Source: Neocallimastix lanati (nom. inval.)
Taxonomy: Eukaryota; Neocallimastigomycota; Neocallimastigomycetes; Neocallimastigales; Neocallimastigaceae
DNA: 64,000 nucleotides
Reading direction: 5' to 3'
NCBI GenBank assembly: GCA_016946835.1
Contig: JACVTC010000020.1
Span: forward strand, 1,297,001-1,361,000
Under the pieces are notes generated by a model. That model worked only from the letters and a program-made list of their open reading frames with translations, ran no database searches and was not told the origin of the DNA. Of the stretch, positions 15,275 through 26,962 are shown piece after piece; position 1 is the stretch's first letter; each line of letters starts with the position of its first letter. A program made the translations under genes and the position numbers.

Positions 15275-15449
15275 AATAATTTATTTATTTATTCATTTTT
15301 TATTTTTATTTGATTTGTATACTTATTATATTTTTTATTAAATAATCAAAATTTATAAATATTAGAATATTATCAAAATAAGAATAATAGTTATAAATAA
15401 AAAAAATATATATATTTATAAATTAAAACATTTATTATCAGAATTTTTA
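13870..15449. other. AT-rich spacer with a small non-simple island
   Basis: Mostly A/T homopolymer (T-run 13892-13929), ATT repeats and TA steps. The stretch at about 14430-14770 has more even composition and may be an old transposon or gene fragment, but neither strand gives an open or recognisable product. The right end is the 3' flank of the minus-strand ankyrin gene. Confidence 0.5.
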
Positions 15450-18400
15450 TTATTCTTGTAATTTTGAAAATCTACAATTACTGTGATATAATCCTTCGGA
15501 ATATTCTTTAGGATTATTTTCATTAAATTCCTCTTCATTTAAATTTTTGTTTATATATTTTAACATTTCTTTATCTATGAAACCGAATATTTTGGCTCCT
15601 GTATCGGTTGTTCTTGCAAAAAGCCCCAATGCATTAAAAAGTGTTCCAGCTAAAACAGCAGCTACTTTTTTTTTATTATATATACCAAAAATATTTTTAA
15701 AATTTTTGGCTTTGTGTGGTAGTTTTTTCCCTAAGTGTTCAGCTTTTTCTTCTATCTTTTTTGCTATATCGTTATATCTTTTACTTAAAGCATATCCATA
15801 TGCTGTCATTTTCTCATTATCTTGGACTTCTAAATCAATATTCACGTTATTTAATAATTCATCGACTTCTTTTTTATTTCCTTTCATAATATGGTACATT
15901 AATTGTGTGAGCTTCAGATCTCTATAGTGACTATCACATATTAACTTATTTATGGTGGAAGGAGTTAAATCGAGGACGCCCTTTTCCATTAAAATATAGG
16001 CTATGGAATCTTTTTCATCTTTTTCCCATTCCTCATTAGTACCTTTTCTTTTTAAAGCATAGTGTAACATTGACTTACTTCTTACTTCATGTTTATATAT
16101 ATTACTTTTTTCAATTATAAGCTGCACAATTTTTTTACTGGCATACCTAATTGCTATGTACAGCGGTGTTTCTCCATATTTATTTCTAATATCTATTTTA
16201 ACTTCGTTTTTTCGTAATATCATTTTTACTTTCTCAAAATCATTACAACGAATGACATAAAATATTATAGTATTTCCCAATTTATCGGGTTCATTTATTT
16301 CTTTTGATGAAATACTTTTTATTTCTTTTTTGAAACTATTAATATCAGAATTGATTAGTTTAGATAGAGATGTTGCCTTATCAATAATTTGATTTATGGA
16401 AACGATTTTTGACGAATTCATATAATTCAATTTTTGTAATTTTGCACCTCTCATAATTAAATAGGTAATGATTTCTTCGTTTTTATAATATTTATTTAAA
16501 ATACTGTTAATAATATTTAAATTTTCATCATTTTCATTAAATATATCTTTTCCCTTTTTATCAATAACTGCTTTTGCTAAGTATAGGTCATTAGTTTCTA
16601 TAGCTTTAAGCAATAATCCACTAATAATTGCCTTATTTTCAATGTCAAGATCTAATACCATTTTAACCATACTTATGTTTGATTGCTTGGCTGCTTTTTT
16701 TGTTTCCTCTTCTAATATGTTATTTTCAATATAATAATCTAATATTAATTTTCTTATTTCTTTAGTGGCTGTTTTCCATAGCAATTTATCATTAAATTCT
16801 ATGCCTTGTTTTAAAAGACCTTTCAATATATTTTTGGCACTATAATAAATTACTTTATATTTTATATTATTTATATTTTTTTCAATCTGTATGTCTTCTG
16901 CTAATTTCGCAAATAGAAAAAAGTTATCTTTAATAATGATTAATTCATACAATTGGTATTTATTATTAGAATCTTCATCATCAACGGGTATATCAAAAAT
17001 TTCCATTAAATTTTTTATATTTTTTTTGTTCTGTTTAATCTTCAATAGTAGGTCTAAAGAAAAGGTATTAAATTTATCATCATAGTATGTACCCCATTTT
17101 AATTCTTGTACTACATCCTCCCTGTTACATTTATATATTTTTTCAAGCAGTTTATCCTTTAATTTTTGATTATTCTCTATTTCCCCTTGGTATACTAACT
17201 TTTTAATGTATTCTTTATTCACGTTATTTTCCAATGCTAATTCTATCGGCGTGGGTCCCTCAAAAGTTTTTAAGGGACTCGTCACTAAATTTTTTATGAT
17301 ACCTTTACTACTGGAGTCTCTTGATTCCCTAGCAGATAAAGCATTTAATACTATATCTATAGCTTTTTCAGGATTATAAATATTTTGACAGGCTGTATGA
17401 AGTATATTCCTTCGACATTCCCTATAATTTTCAGATTCATCGATTTTTGATATTAACTGTTGGATTGTATTAGAAATGGTATTTCCCTCTTTGTTGGGTT
17501 TATCTTCTAGTTTTTTTAAAAGTAAATAGTCCACCGGTCGCAATCCATTATCATCCGTATCATCATTAATGCTTTTTATATTATAACTCATTAAAATTTC
17601 AATAACATTTAATGCTTCATATTGAGCTGCATAATGAAAAGGTGTTTTCTGATTTATATCTTTTTCATTAATTAAATCTTTATTGCTATGTAGTAATAAG
17701 TTTATGATATTTATATTTCCAATTAAGACTGCATAATGTAAGGGTGAGGCTCCTAAATTATCACTAAGTCTTAATATTTTCTCATTTTTCTCAATCATGT
17801 TTTTAATTTTTTCATATTCATATTGAGAAATAATGGCATAAATGAGAGCCGATCTTCCCTTACTATCTTTTATGCAGAGGTCGATTTCATTCTGATTCAG
17901 TAAATATTCTACAATATCCCATTTTTCTAAAGCAATGGCAATATGTAAGAGGTTCTGTTTCTTTGAAATCGAATTGTCATTTATTATATCACAAAATGTA
18001 ATATTTCTTTCATTTTCATCTTGTCTTAAATCTACTATTTCTTCAATTATTTTTTTTAAATACTTTGAATTAATGTTATCATTAAGTAGAGAATATTGCA
18101 AATGAACGATATTTTCTCTATTGGTAAACTTATTTTTCTTTAAATTCATATTTCGCCTGTATAACAGCTTAACAGCATCCATCTTATTTATGGCAATGGC
18201 AAAATCCAATGCAGTTAAGTTATTGTCATCTATAATATCCATTATTGCATAATTATCAATTTTACTTATTATTTTTTCAAGAATGATTAAAGCGTCATCG
18301 GTTTGTTTTATTTTTCCAATTATGTAATGAAGTGGAGTACTATGATTCCATTGATTGATAACATATTTTTCATTATTAATGATAAATTTATTTTTTTCAA

Positions 18401-21400
18401 TCATATCTTCAACTTTTTCTAAATCTTCATTATTTTTTAACATTAAAATCATTTTTGATAATAAATTTATACCTCTATCATATTGCCATTCCAATACTTC
18501 ATTACATTTTTCTACAATCTTTATGGAGTTATCAAAATCACCCTCATTAATATATTGCCATGATAAATTAATATATTTAATGAGATCAGTTTTAGGAGTT
18601 GTATTCGCTTTTTTAGCATCTGAATTTATGAATTTTATCATCTCATTGTTAGTTTGGTTAATTGTAAGAGTCAATATTGGTAATTTTAAATGATTAATAT
18701 CTTTAATATTTGAAGTTAATTCATATTGTAAATCTTTAATAATATTATTTTTTGTTTCTAATGAGGAAACGCTATTTTGGGAAGAATTATTATTTTCATT
18801 ATTCTCCTCTTCATCCACGATTGTAGAATTATTTTCATATTTATCTTTATTTAGGTAATATATTAAATTTGGATCTCCGGTTTCCAATATTATTTCTGAT
18901 ATTTTTTTTCCACTTTTTGTTGGAGCGTCTAAAAACGCTTTCAGTTCAATTAATTTTATCACGAGCTCCTTATTTTTATTTTCGAGAGCTTGCTCTAATG
19001 GTAATTTTCCATTTGACATATATTCATCTAAGTCTACCCCATTTTTCACTAATAATTCAATAAGAGGAATATTATTTTGTTCTATTAATGTTTCTAACAT
19101 AGTAGATTTGTTTTCTAATTCCATATTAATTTGATATGGATATTCTTTAATGAAACGTATATAATCATCAAAAATTATTTCATTTAATGATTTTAGATTA
19201 TGGTTAGAGAGGGCAATTTTTATTAAAATTCTTATATTCTCTTTTAATATATTAAATTTTTGATTACTATCCTCAAAAAGAAATTTTTCAATTATAATAT
19301 TTTCATCATTGGCCTTTTGTCTATCAATATTAGATTCAATTTTTTTTCGATTTTCATTGAATAATTTATTAAAGTATTCCTGCCTTTCTTTTCTTAATAT
19401 TTTATTTTCATCATGCCAAATATGCTGATCAAAGATATAATAGATTTCATTTTCATTTCTGCTTGTTCTTTTCAAGTATTTTAATAGTCCATCAAAATAT
19501 GTTTTTAAGTAATCCCGTTTATTCTTCCTTATTCCAATTTCTACTAATCCCCGACATATTCTCAAACCAACAGAACTATCGACTTTATACGATTTTAATG
19601 CCTTTTCCAAATTTTTATAAATTTTATCTAAATTTTCTTCATTTATAATATCTAATGGCGTTTGACCATTATCATCTATAAGTGTTAAATTTGATCCCAT
19701 TTTTATTAATGAAACTATGACTTCAATATAATCATTTTTTATTGTGTTTGATGCTTCATTATGCAGGAGTGTTAGGTTATTTTTATATCTTTTATTTATA
19801 TTTTCATGAAAGTTCTCATAAATACCTCCGAACCATCCATACCTATTATAACATATTTCTTTCATTTTTGGTATGAATTCCTCCAACTCATCCACTTTTT
19901 CTTTTTCCAGAAATATTTTATACATAGAATGGTATATTGGATCATTTACTATTTCGGATACATTATTTACTTCTTTTAATTTACAATGAGAAATAATTTC
20001 TTCAATTTTTTCATAAGAATATTTAATAAATTTTGCAAGTCTAATTGTACTCAATATCTGGAATGTACAATTTAAACTTTTACTTAGTTGCTGTATTGAA
20101 TTTTGTTCTTCCATAATGGAAGGACTTTGCAAAAATTCGATATTTTCTGGTTTTTCAAAAACATCTTTTAAGGTATTTTGCAAATCATCATCATTAAATA
20201 AATCATTATTACTACAATTCTCCTTCTCCGTCTTTTGTATAGGATTAATTTGAAATTTAAAGTTATTTTGCACATCATCTTCTTTTTTCAACAGAGCATG
20301 AGATGAGATAGCTTCATTTAATTCTGATAAAAATGCTGAATTAGGGCTATTGATAGTACTATATCTAGAATTTCTATTATTTTCAATAGTACTAAGATGA
20401 CTTGACTTATTGTAAATTTCATTTGGAGAATTAATCATATTATTGCTATCTTTAATATAATAGGACTTGAAACGGTTGGTAACATCCCTTGGTTTATCGT
20501 TGATTACTTCACAATTTATATTATTCATATAAGGTAAAATTTCCTTTCTCTTACTATGATATTTTGGTGATAGGTTTTTTGAATTTTCATTATTATCAAT
20601 ATTGTTATTTATATAATTATTAGTATTACTATCAGTTTTTAGCTCATTGTTACTTTCATTATTTACAAAAGAATCTGATGTATTATTATCTTTTTTATTA
20701 TAAGAAGATGTGAAATCAGTATTATTAATTGTAAGGATGTAATCTACTTCTGGGTTATCCATGAATAAGGTACTATTTCTTTTATTCATAAAAGATACAA
20801 TTTCCTTTCTTTTATCATTATTTTTCGTCTTATTTTCATCTGATAAAATTTCATTACTAACTATAATATTTATTTCATAATTTTCATTGCTACTTTTAAT
20901 ATTTAACTCATTTTTACCTTTATTATTTTTAGATGATTCTAATGTACTATTATCTTCTTTATTATAATAGGATGTGAAATCATTAATATTAAATGAGTTA
21001 TCCAAGAACATAGTACTCTGTCTTTTATTTATGCTTGATACATCTCTATTTCTCTTATTATAATTAATTGTTAACTTTTCATTATTATCTATATTATTAA
21101 TTTCATAATCTTCAATGTTGCTATTATTTTTTAACTCATTATTTCCTTCATTATTTTTAGATGATTCTAATGTACTATTATCTTCTTTATTATAATAGGA
21201 TGTGAAATCATTAATATTAAATGAGTTATCCAAGAACATAGTACTATGTCTTTTATTTATGCTTGATACATCTCTATTTCTCTTATTATAATTTATTGTT
21301 AACTTTTCATTATTATCTATATTATTAGTTTTTCGACTTTCCGCATTACTAAGTGGACCCGGTTTATTATAACCTTCCTTATCATAATAAGATGTGGAAT

Positions 21401-21527
21401 AGTTGATATTATTATCATTTTTTGAAATGTATATTGTTTTATTTTTATCCATATCATTTTTTATTTTTTTAGGCTCAAAACCTATCTGTTGAATATCATC
21501 TTTGATTGACTCTTTATTATTATCCAT
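15450..21527 (-). CDS. Giant ankyrin-repeat protein
   Basis: A 2025-residue single-exon frame. Residues 1-460 are Asn/Ser/Lys-rich and include a roughly 76-residue unit repeated at least twice (about 70-220; core YNKRNRDVSSINKR, SFNINDFTSYYNKEDNS) with a weaker third copy. Ankyrin repeats are scattered over about 590-1830; clear ones are NGQTPLDI (about 610), STPLHYI (1062), NLTALDFAIAIN (1102), LLHIAIALEKWDIVEYLL (1194), GRSALIYAI (1226), GASPLHYAVLIGN (1262), KTPFHYAAQYEALNVIEIL (1296), and YGETPLYIAIRYASKKIVQLI (1786). Near 1950-1975 is a hydrophobic stretch (VAAVLAGTLFNALGLFA) that could insert in a membrane. The C-terminus ends in an acidic stretch and GLYHSNCRF. Ankyrin repeats mediate protein-protein contacts. 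No catalytic domain is visible and no partner can be named. The start is the first in-frame Met, and AT-rich sequence lies upstream. Confidence 0.85.
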   Translation of the reverse strand: MDNNKESIKDDIQQIGFEPKKIKNDMDKNKTIYISKNDNNINYSTSYYDKEGYNKPGPLSNAESRKTNNIDNNEKLTINYNKRNRDVSSINKRHSTMFLDNSFNINDFTSYYNKEDNSTLESSKNNEGNNELKNNSNIEDYEINNIDNNEKLTINYNKRNRDVSSINKRQSTMFLDNSFNINDFTSYYNKEDNSTLESSKNNKGKNELNIKSSNENYEINIIVSNEILSDENKTKNNDKRKEIVSFMNKRNSTLFMDNPEVDYILTINNTDFTSSYNKKDNNTSDSFVNNESNNELKTDSNTNNYINNNIDNNENSKNLSPKYHSKRKEILPYMNNINCEVINDKPRDVTNRFKSYYIKDSNNMINSPNEIYNKSSHLSTIENNRNSRYSTINSPNSAFLSELNEAISSHALLKKEDDVQNNFKFQINPIQKTEKENCSNNDLFNDDDLQNTLKDVFEKPENIEFLQSPSIMEEQNSIQQLSKSLNCTFQILSTIRLAKFIKYSYEKIEEIISHCKLKEVNNVSEIVNDPIYHSMYKIFLEKEKVDELEEFIPKMKEICYNRYGWFGGIYENFHENINKRYKNNLTLLHNEASNTIKNDYIEVIVSLIKMGSNLTLIDDNGQTPLDIINEENLDKIYKNLEKALKSYKVDSSVGLRICRGLVEIGIRKNKRDYLKTYFDGLLKYLKRTSRNENEIYYIFDQHIWHDENKILRKERQEYFNKLFNENRKKIESNIDRQKANDENIIIEKFLFEDSNQKFNILKENIRILIKIALSNHNLKSLNEIIFDDYIRFIKEYPYQINMELENKSTMLETLIEQNNIPLIELLVKNGVDLDEYMSNGKLPLEQALENKNKELVIKLIELKAFLDAPTKSGKKISEIILETGDPNLIYYLNKDKYENNSTIVDEEENNENNNSSQNSVSSLETKNNIIKDLQYELTSNIKDINHLKLPILTLTINQTNNEMIKFINSDAKKANTTPKTDLIKYINLSWQYINEGDFDNSIKIVEKCNEVLEWQYDRGINLLSKMILMLKNNEDLEKVEDMIEKNKFIINNEKYVINQWNHSTPLHYIIGKIKQTDDALIILEKIISKIDNYAIMDIIDDNNLTALDFAIAINKMDAVKLLYRRNMNLKKNKFTNRENIVHLQYSLLNDNINSKYLKKIIEEIVDLRQDENERNITFCDIINDNSISKKQNLLHIAIALEKWDIVEYLLNQNEIDLCIKDSKGRSALIYAIISQYEYEKIKNMIEKNEKILRLSDNLGASPLHYAVLIGNINIINLLLHSNKDLINEKDINQKTPFHYAAQYEALNVIEILMSYNIKSINDDTDDNGLRPVDYLLLKKLEDKPNKEGNTISNTIQQLISKIDESENYRECRRNILHTACQNIYNPEKAIDIVLNALSARESRDSSSKGIIKNLVTSPLKTFEGPTPIELALENNVNKEYIKKLVYQGEIENNQKLKDKLLEKIYKCNREDVVQELKWGTYYDDKFNTFSLDLLLKIKQNKKNIKNLMEIFDIPVDDEDSNNKYQLYELIIIKDNFFLFAKLAEDIQIEKNINNIKYKVIYYSAKNILKGLLKQGIEFNDKLLWKTATKEIRKLILDYYIENNILEEETKKAAKQSNISMVKMVLDLDIENKAIISGLLLKAIETNDLYLAKAVIDKKGKDIFNENDENLNIINSILNKYYKNEEIITYLIMRGAKLQKLNYMNSSKIVSINQIIDKATSLSKLINSDINSFKKEIKSISSKEINEPDKLGNTIIFYVIRCNDFEKVKMILRKNEVKIDIRNKYGETPLYIAIRYASKKIVQLIIEKSNIYKHEVRSKSMLHYALKRKGTNEEWEKDEKDSIAYILMEKGVLDLTPSTINKLICDSHYRDLKLTQLMYHIMKGNKKEVDELLNNVNIDLEVQDNEKMTAYGYALSKRYNDIAKKIEEKAEHLGKKLPHKAKNFKNIFGIYNKKKVAAVLAGTLFNALGLFARTTDTGAKIFGFIDKEMLKYINKNLNEEEFNENNPKEYSEGLYHSNCRFSKLQE

Positions 21528-22299
21528 GATATTAAATCTATTTATATATATATTTTATATATATATATATTTAAATTATAACCTTTTTTTATTTATTCTA
21601 TTTCAATAAAACAAACAAAAAAAAAAGAAAAGAAAAATACATTTTACATTAAAATTTTCTTATAAAAAAGCTAACCCTAATAAAATTAATTATTTAAATA
21701 CAACATTTAGCATTATTTATAATATATTTATTTTATATTTATATTTATCTATTTATTATTATTACTATTATTATTGTTTTTGTTAACTTTATACTTTTTA
21801 AAAAATTTTTAGAATATATAATAAAAATTATAATAATTAAAATAATATTTTCAATAATTTTGAATATTATTATTATTATTATTTTAATAAACCTAATTTA
21901 TACCAAATAATTTATACCAAATAAATTAAATATAAGAAAAAAAAAAAGATATTCTATAATAATAAATTTTAAAATTTATTTTTATTTATAATTTTAAATT
22001 ATATAAAATCAGTTTTTATTAATTGTATTAATAAATATCCATTTCTTAATTTTTTTTTTTTTTTACTTTAATAATAGATAAAAAATTGATTTATTACTAA
22101 TTATAAATAAATATATAAATATATATATATATTATTTTAATTAATTCTCAAGTACTAATTTTTTATTAAAAATAATATATTTTAATATTTATTTTAATTA
22201 TAGTTAGTGTTAATTATAATTTTTAAATATATATATATATATAATATTATTATTATAATAATAAGAATTATTACAATTTATAATTAAATAATATTATTT
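21528..22299. other. AT-rich promoter-side spacer of the ankyrin gene
   Basis: TA-rich steps (21541-21572), ATT repeats and A/T runs. It must contain the 5' untranslated region and promoter of the ankyrin-repeat gene, but no specific element stands out. No coding sequence is seen. Confidence 0.6.
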
Positions 22300-23700
22300 G
22301 AAGGTCAAGATGGGTTTAATTCAGGAAAGCAAAATCTTTAATTGGATTTATGAATTATAACCAAGTGCAGGGTATCAGAAGTTGTCTTGAATAAATATTT
22401 GATCTACTAAAAATATTACCAAAATAACGAAATTTAAATCAATGGTTATATTTTTAATACAACATGAAATATATTCAATTTCCTAATATATAGGGTTTTT
22501 AATTTATGATTACCAATAATACACCTCAATTCCTTCTAATTTAGTAATAGGGTAGTTACGTTATGATTTATTAAAGAGTGACGGATATAGAAAATTGGGT
22601 GTTCTACTTTCTCTTCTAGGAGTTGTAATAATACACCATCAATACCTTAATAACTTTTATTCTTACGAATGATAAAAGGTTTGTCATACCGTGGATAACG
22701 CAGAGTTGGAGCATTACACAAGTACATCCTATAAATTGTTAAGGCTATCGGTTTGCTTATTAGTCCAGTAAAAAAGAGCCTGTTTTTTTTTCAAAAATTT
22801 CATCAAAAGGGACAGTAATTGATGCATGATATTCAGTAAAATTTCTATAATATCCTTTCATACCTAAAAAGAAACATAGTTCTGAAATGTTTGTAGGATT
22901 ACCCATTTTTTTCTTTTTTTTGACTACATCAATTTTCTTTTCAAGTAGTAACAATCCTTTGTTAGAAATATTTTGTGTCCTAATACTTCTACTTCATGGA
23001 CACAAAGATGTCATTTTTTTTCAATATTCATCTTTAATTTATGCTTTCGAAGATTTTTTTAAAAACGTTAGATAAATCTATGCTAAATGTTACTCAATTG
23101 ATGGTGAGATGGTGAGTATATACAGTAATATCAACTAAATAGATTTTAACACGTTTATTAATTAAATCAAAGAATATGCAATTCATTTCATGTTGAAATA
23201 TCGTATGAGCATTCGTTAGACCAAATAGCATTACCTTAAAATAATAGTTTCCAAACTTGGAGATAAAAAAAGTAATTTCCTGATCATCCACAAACGAAGG
23301 TATCTGATGATATCCACAGAAAAAGATCAATTATAGAAAAAATATATAAATGCAATTTATTTTAAGACATCAATAATTTCCTGAATAATAGGAATGGCAT
23401 ATGCGTCCTTTTTGGTTATTTTATTTACTAGTCTATAATCCATACAGAGTCTCTAATTAACCATTTTTCTTTGGTTACCAAGACGACAGGAAAACTCCAC
23501 AGAGAATGAGAAGGTACAATTAATCTTTTCTCCATCAACTTTTTTTAATGCTTCTTTTAAGGCAATTAGTTGTATTTAAGAAATCCCGATATACTTTTTT
23601 ATCTAATAGGCTTACTTCCCTCTCGTAATTCAATGTGATGATGGTAATAGTTTAAGGCATTTAATGATATCGAAGGCCCTCTCATTTTAACTGGTTCTAT
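22300..23700 (-). mobile_element. Ty3/gypsy pol relic (RT and RNase H)
   Basis: Minus-strand fragments align in order with the intact gypsy pol at 32428-37782: RNase H (a PFIIR...GIDGVLLQ-like stretch near 22610-22690), the RT-RNase H linker (FFLGMKGYYRNF near 22850-22880) and RT palm (GYHQIP...GNYYFKVMLFGLTNAHTIFQHEMN near 23180-23320). The Asp pair of the YIDD box reads YLVD (near 23130), so the active site is lost. The thumb and fingers side continues to about 23690 (DYR and KKDAYAIP-like strings near 23390-23460). Many stops and frameshifts; no LTRs are visible. Confidence 0.8.
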
Positions 23701-24545
23701 TAAATACATGACGAAAGAGATCCTTCATTTTACTTTCAGTTGGTGCAATTGCAATTAGAACAATGTTGTTTGCAAAGAGATCACCATAACATTTTTTTTT
23801 ATTTCCAATATTCACCCCATATTTATCACAGTAATTTAAAAATTCACTGATAAACAAGCTAAATAATATAGGAGATTATGGACAACCTTGTTTTGTTCCT
23901 GGATTAATAGGGAATTCATCATATTGCATATTTAGGTTTATGAGTTCTTGCTTTGGAAGTACGATAAAGTTTTGAAATAAAACTGAAAACATTTATCATG
24001 TATGCAAAGATGAAATAATTTAGTAAAAATGTTGTGGATGGGAACAGTATCGTAGGCCATTTTAATATCAAGAAAGGCTATATAAGTAAAATTTTTTCCT
24101 TTAAATTTTTCATCTTTGACAAATTTCCCTAATATAGACATAAAAACTAATATATTCTTTATGATTACAAAAAAACCAAATTGTTCAGATCTAATAAAAT
24201 TATACGCAAAAAAAAAGCATACTTTGAAATTCTATTAGTAATTATTTTGATTATGATTTTCATACTAGCATAAATTAGAGAAATACCTACTATAATAGCT
24301 GCAATTGGAAAGATCACCTTTCTTTGGAAAAGACAAAATAGAAGCATAATTCCAGTCATTTGGAAACAATCCTTCATAGATTTTATTAAAGATAATTTCA
24401 AGACATTTACTTGCATCATGGAATCTTTCTTTCAATTCTTTTCTCTCCTCAAATATCACTTTTACTTCAACCTACTCCATCTGGCTTAACATTGGTGTAG
24501 TACGAGACAATAGAGCTTAATGATGGCTGCAACAATAATTAGACA
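23700..24545 (-). mobile_element. LINE-like (non-LTR) reverse transcriptase relic
   Basis: Minus-strand reading in several frames gives, from the N-terminal side, FPNDWNYASILSFPKKGDLS (near 24300-24380), then ISLIYASMKIIIKIITNRISKYA (near 24220-24290), AFLDIKMAYDTVPI (near 24030-24080; the first catalytic Asp region), and a GTKQGCPLSPILFSLFINEFLNY-like region (near 23840-23910, frameshifted). These are the ordered blocks of an L1-type RT. The frame is broken repeatedly. It abuts the gypsy relic directly at about 23700, which suggests one inserted into or recombined with the other. Confidence 0.75.
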
Positions 24546-24770
24546 ATATTTTGACAATATTTTATAATAAAATAATAAAATATAAATATTTAATAATTAA
24601 TAAATAATTTTATTCTAATGAAAAGATCACATTTTTATTTTTTTTTTTATGTAAATATTAATTTAAATTTTTAAATTTTAAAACTTGAAAGAATTAATTA
24701 AAAACTGATAATATTTATATTAATGTATAAAATTATACGAATAAAAATAAACAAAAGGTATTAATTATTT

Positions 24771-24774
<4 letters not shown>

Positions 24775-24819
<45 letters not shown>

Positions 24820-25165
24820 TATAATAGTTAAGTGTTAGTATTAATGAGTAATACAGAAATGATTACCTTTTATAAATTATTAACTAATAAGGTTACTTAA
24901 AAATTGAATTTCAAGCTAGTAATAAATATTAATTAATAAAATAAAATTTATATATCAAATTTAATTAAGTTTCTAAAAAATCCTTGGACTAATCTAACGT
25001 GAAATAGGTAACTAAAAGGAATATTAAATAATAATATTTATGTCACTTTTAGTATAATTTTAGTTTTTTATCTTTCTATATTTGTAAAAATTATATGAAA
25101 ACTTTTGTTTAAAATAATATATATTAAACAAATTCCATATTAAATTAATATTTTTTATAATTGGA
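24775..25165 (+). repeat. Diverged direct repeat, copy 1
   Basis: From a T-run (24776-24812) through AATAAGGTT, ACTTAAAAATTGAATTTCAAGC, TTTTAGTATAATTTTAG and AATTCCATATTAAATT. The same ordered anchors recur about 800 bases downstream (25560-25970) with many substitutions and indels. It may be an old LTR or another dispersed repeat. Confidence 0.5.
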
Positions 25166-25559
25166 GCAAAAAACAACTATAGTTATTTTTTCTTAAATAA
25201 ATAAATAAATTAAAAAAAAAATTTACATGTACATGAACATGTCATGTACATATATCAAGTTATCTTTTTTAATATTTATAATGAAATAATGAATTGAAAA
25301 TAACTTTGAACAATTTTTTCTTTTTTTTTTCTTTTATTGTTTAATTATAAATATTTATAAAAGTTTTAATGTCAAATATAAATTAAATGATTTAGTTTTA
25401 AAATTGAAATATAATTACTTCAATATTTAAATAATTATGTATAAATTTGCTTATTTATAAATTTTTTATGTTAAAAGAGATTACTAATATCAAAATTTAA
25501 TTAATAAATATAAATAAATTATTATTTCATTTATATTTTTATATTAACTATAAAATTAG

Positions 25560-25594
<35 letters not shown>

Positions 25595-25970
25595 AACAGA
25601 TACAAATTTTAAAATAAATAATACGTTTTATAATTAATTTATTTATTTATTCATATTAAATCAATTAATTTTAATAAAATATATTATTAATTAATAAGGT
25701 TTACTTAAAAAATTGAATTTCAAGCAATCAATAAATATTTATTAACAAATAAAATTTTATATTTTATATATATTAAAAAATTAAACTTAAACCATCGAGA
25801 GATAAGAATGAAGTTAAAAGAGTTTCTTAATATTATAAAATTTAATTTTTATTATTTTTAATGGAATTTTAGCTTATTATCTATTTAAAATTAATAAAAT
25901 TAAATGAAAAAATTTTATATAAAATAATATATATATATAAAATTCCATCATAAATTTAAAAAATAATTTT
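25560..25970 (+). repeat. Diverged direct repeat, copy 2
   Basis: Matches copy 1 in order: T-run (25562-25593), ATTAATTAATAAGGTTTACTT, AAATTGAATTTCAAGCA, TGGAATTTTAGCTTATTATC, and AAATTCCATCATAAATTT. The space between the two copies (25166-25559) is AT-rich and contains a short hairpin near 25228-25251 (GTACATGA/TCATGTAC). Confidence 0.5.
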
Positions 25971-26109
25971 ATTATATTTATAAAATAAAAAGCATTATGG
26001 AAAAATATAATTTTTATCCTAATAAATTATTCAAATATTATTGATTAGGACTATATATTAAAATTTATAAAAATTTATCATATTAAAATTTTAAAAGATT
26101 TACTATATG

Positions 26110-26292
26110 TATATATAAGTCTATATAGAGTCTCTAATATGCCATTTTATCTTAGACCTTAAAACTATAGGGGAAGACCATGGTGAAAAAGAGACAGTGG
26201 CAATTAATCCTTTCTCTATTAATTTTCATAATTTTTCTTTTAAAGCAGATAACAGATTCGTTCTCCCTAAAGGAATATTTCTGTAAGACATT

Positions 26293-26326
<34 letters not shown>

Positions 26327-26540
26327 TACCATTCTGTTAATTTCAATAGGATGAGGTAACAAAATTTTGTTAAGGTTCTAGATCATCATTGGGAAATCGC
26401 TATAAAACATCTGAAATAGGTAGTTAAAGTAGGTAGATTTAAATTTTATTTTTTTTTTTTTAAAAAAAATTTTTTTCATCTTTAATATCCGTATTATGGA
26501 TTAATTCTTCCAATATTTCATTTTTACCAGCTTTTCTTAT
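26110..26540 (-). mobile_element. Ty3/gypsy RT fragment (second relic)
   Basis: The stretch from about 26118 to 26280 resembles 23440-23590 of the first gypsy relic base for base in many places (AGTCTCTAAT, then a CCATTTT...TTA box, CTCTATTAATTTTCAT). It corresponds to the RT fingers region on the minus strand. Poly-T interruptions (26287-26323) and stops leave no frame. It ends near a T-run at about 26540. Confidence 0.5.
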
Positions 26541-26582
26541 TTTTTTTTTTTTTTTTTTAAAGAAAAAACTTTAATTAGTATT

Positions 26583-26705
26583 CTTTTCTTTCTTTCTTTC
26601 TTTCTTTATTTCTTTCTTTATTTCTTTCTTTATTTCTTTCTTTATTTCTTTCTTTATTTCTTTCTTTATTTCTTTCTTTATTTCTTTCTTTATTTCTTTC
26701 TTTCA
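26583..26705. repeat. (TTTCTTTCTTTA)n microsatellite
   Basis: A 12-bp pattern of two TTTC units and one TTTA repeated about nine times, starting as plain (TTTC)n. A strict purine/pyrimidine strand bias makes it a candidate for triplex-type structure. Confidence 0.9.
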
Positions 26706-26849
26706 TAAATAATTTTATTTATTGATTTTTCTATTATCATCTATTTTTGACGTGTTTACTTTGTTTTTGTTCTCAGTTATTTTTATTATCAATCGAGTTA
26801 TTTTTATTTTCAACAGGGTTATTTTTATTATCATTAATAGTATTACCAA

Positions 26850-26851
<2 letters not shown>

Positions 26852-26900
<49 letters not shown>
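26852..26900. repeat. (ATT)n microsatellite
   Basis: About 16 uninterrupted ATT units, just right of the TTTC/TTTA repeat and left of the copia C 3' end. Confidence 0.9.
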
Positions 26901-26901
<1 letters not shown>

Positions 26902-26962
26902 AAAATTTGATTTTATTTAAAAGTTTATTTATTAATTAAATTTAATAAAAAGGTAATTACAA

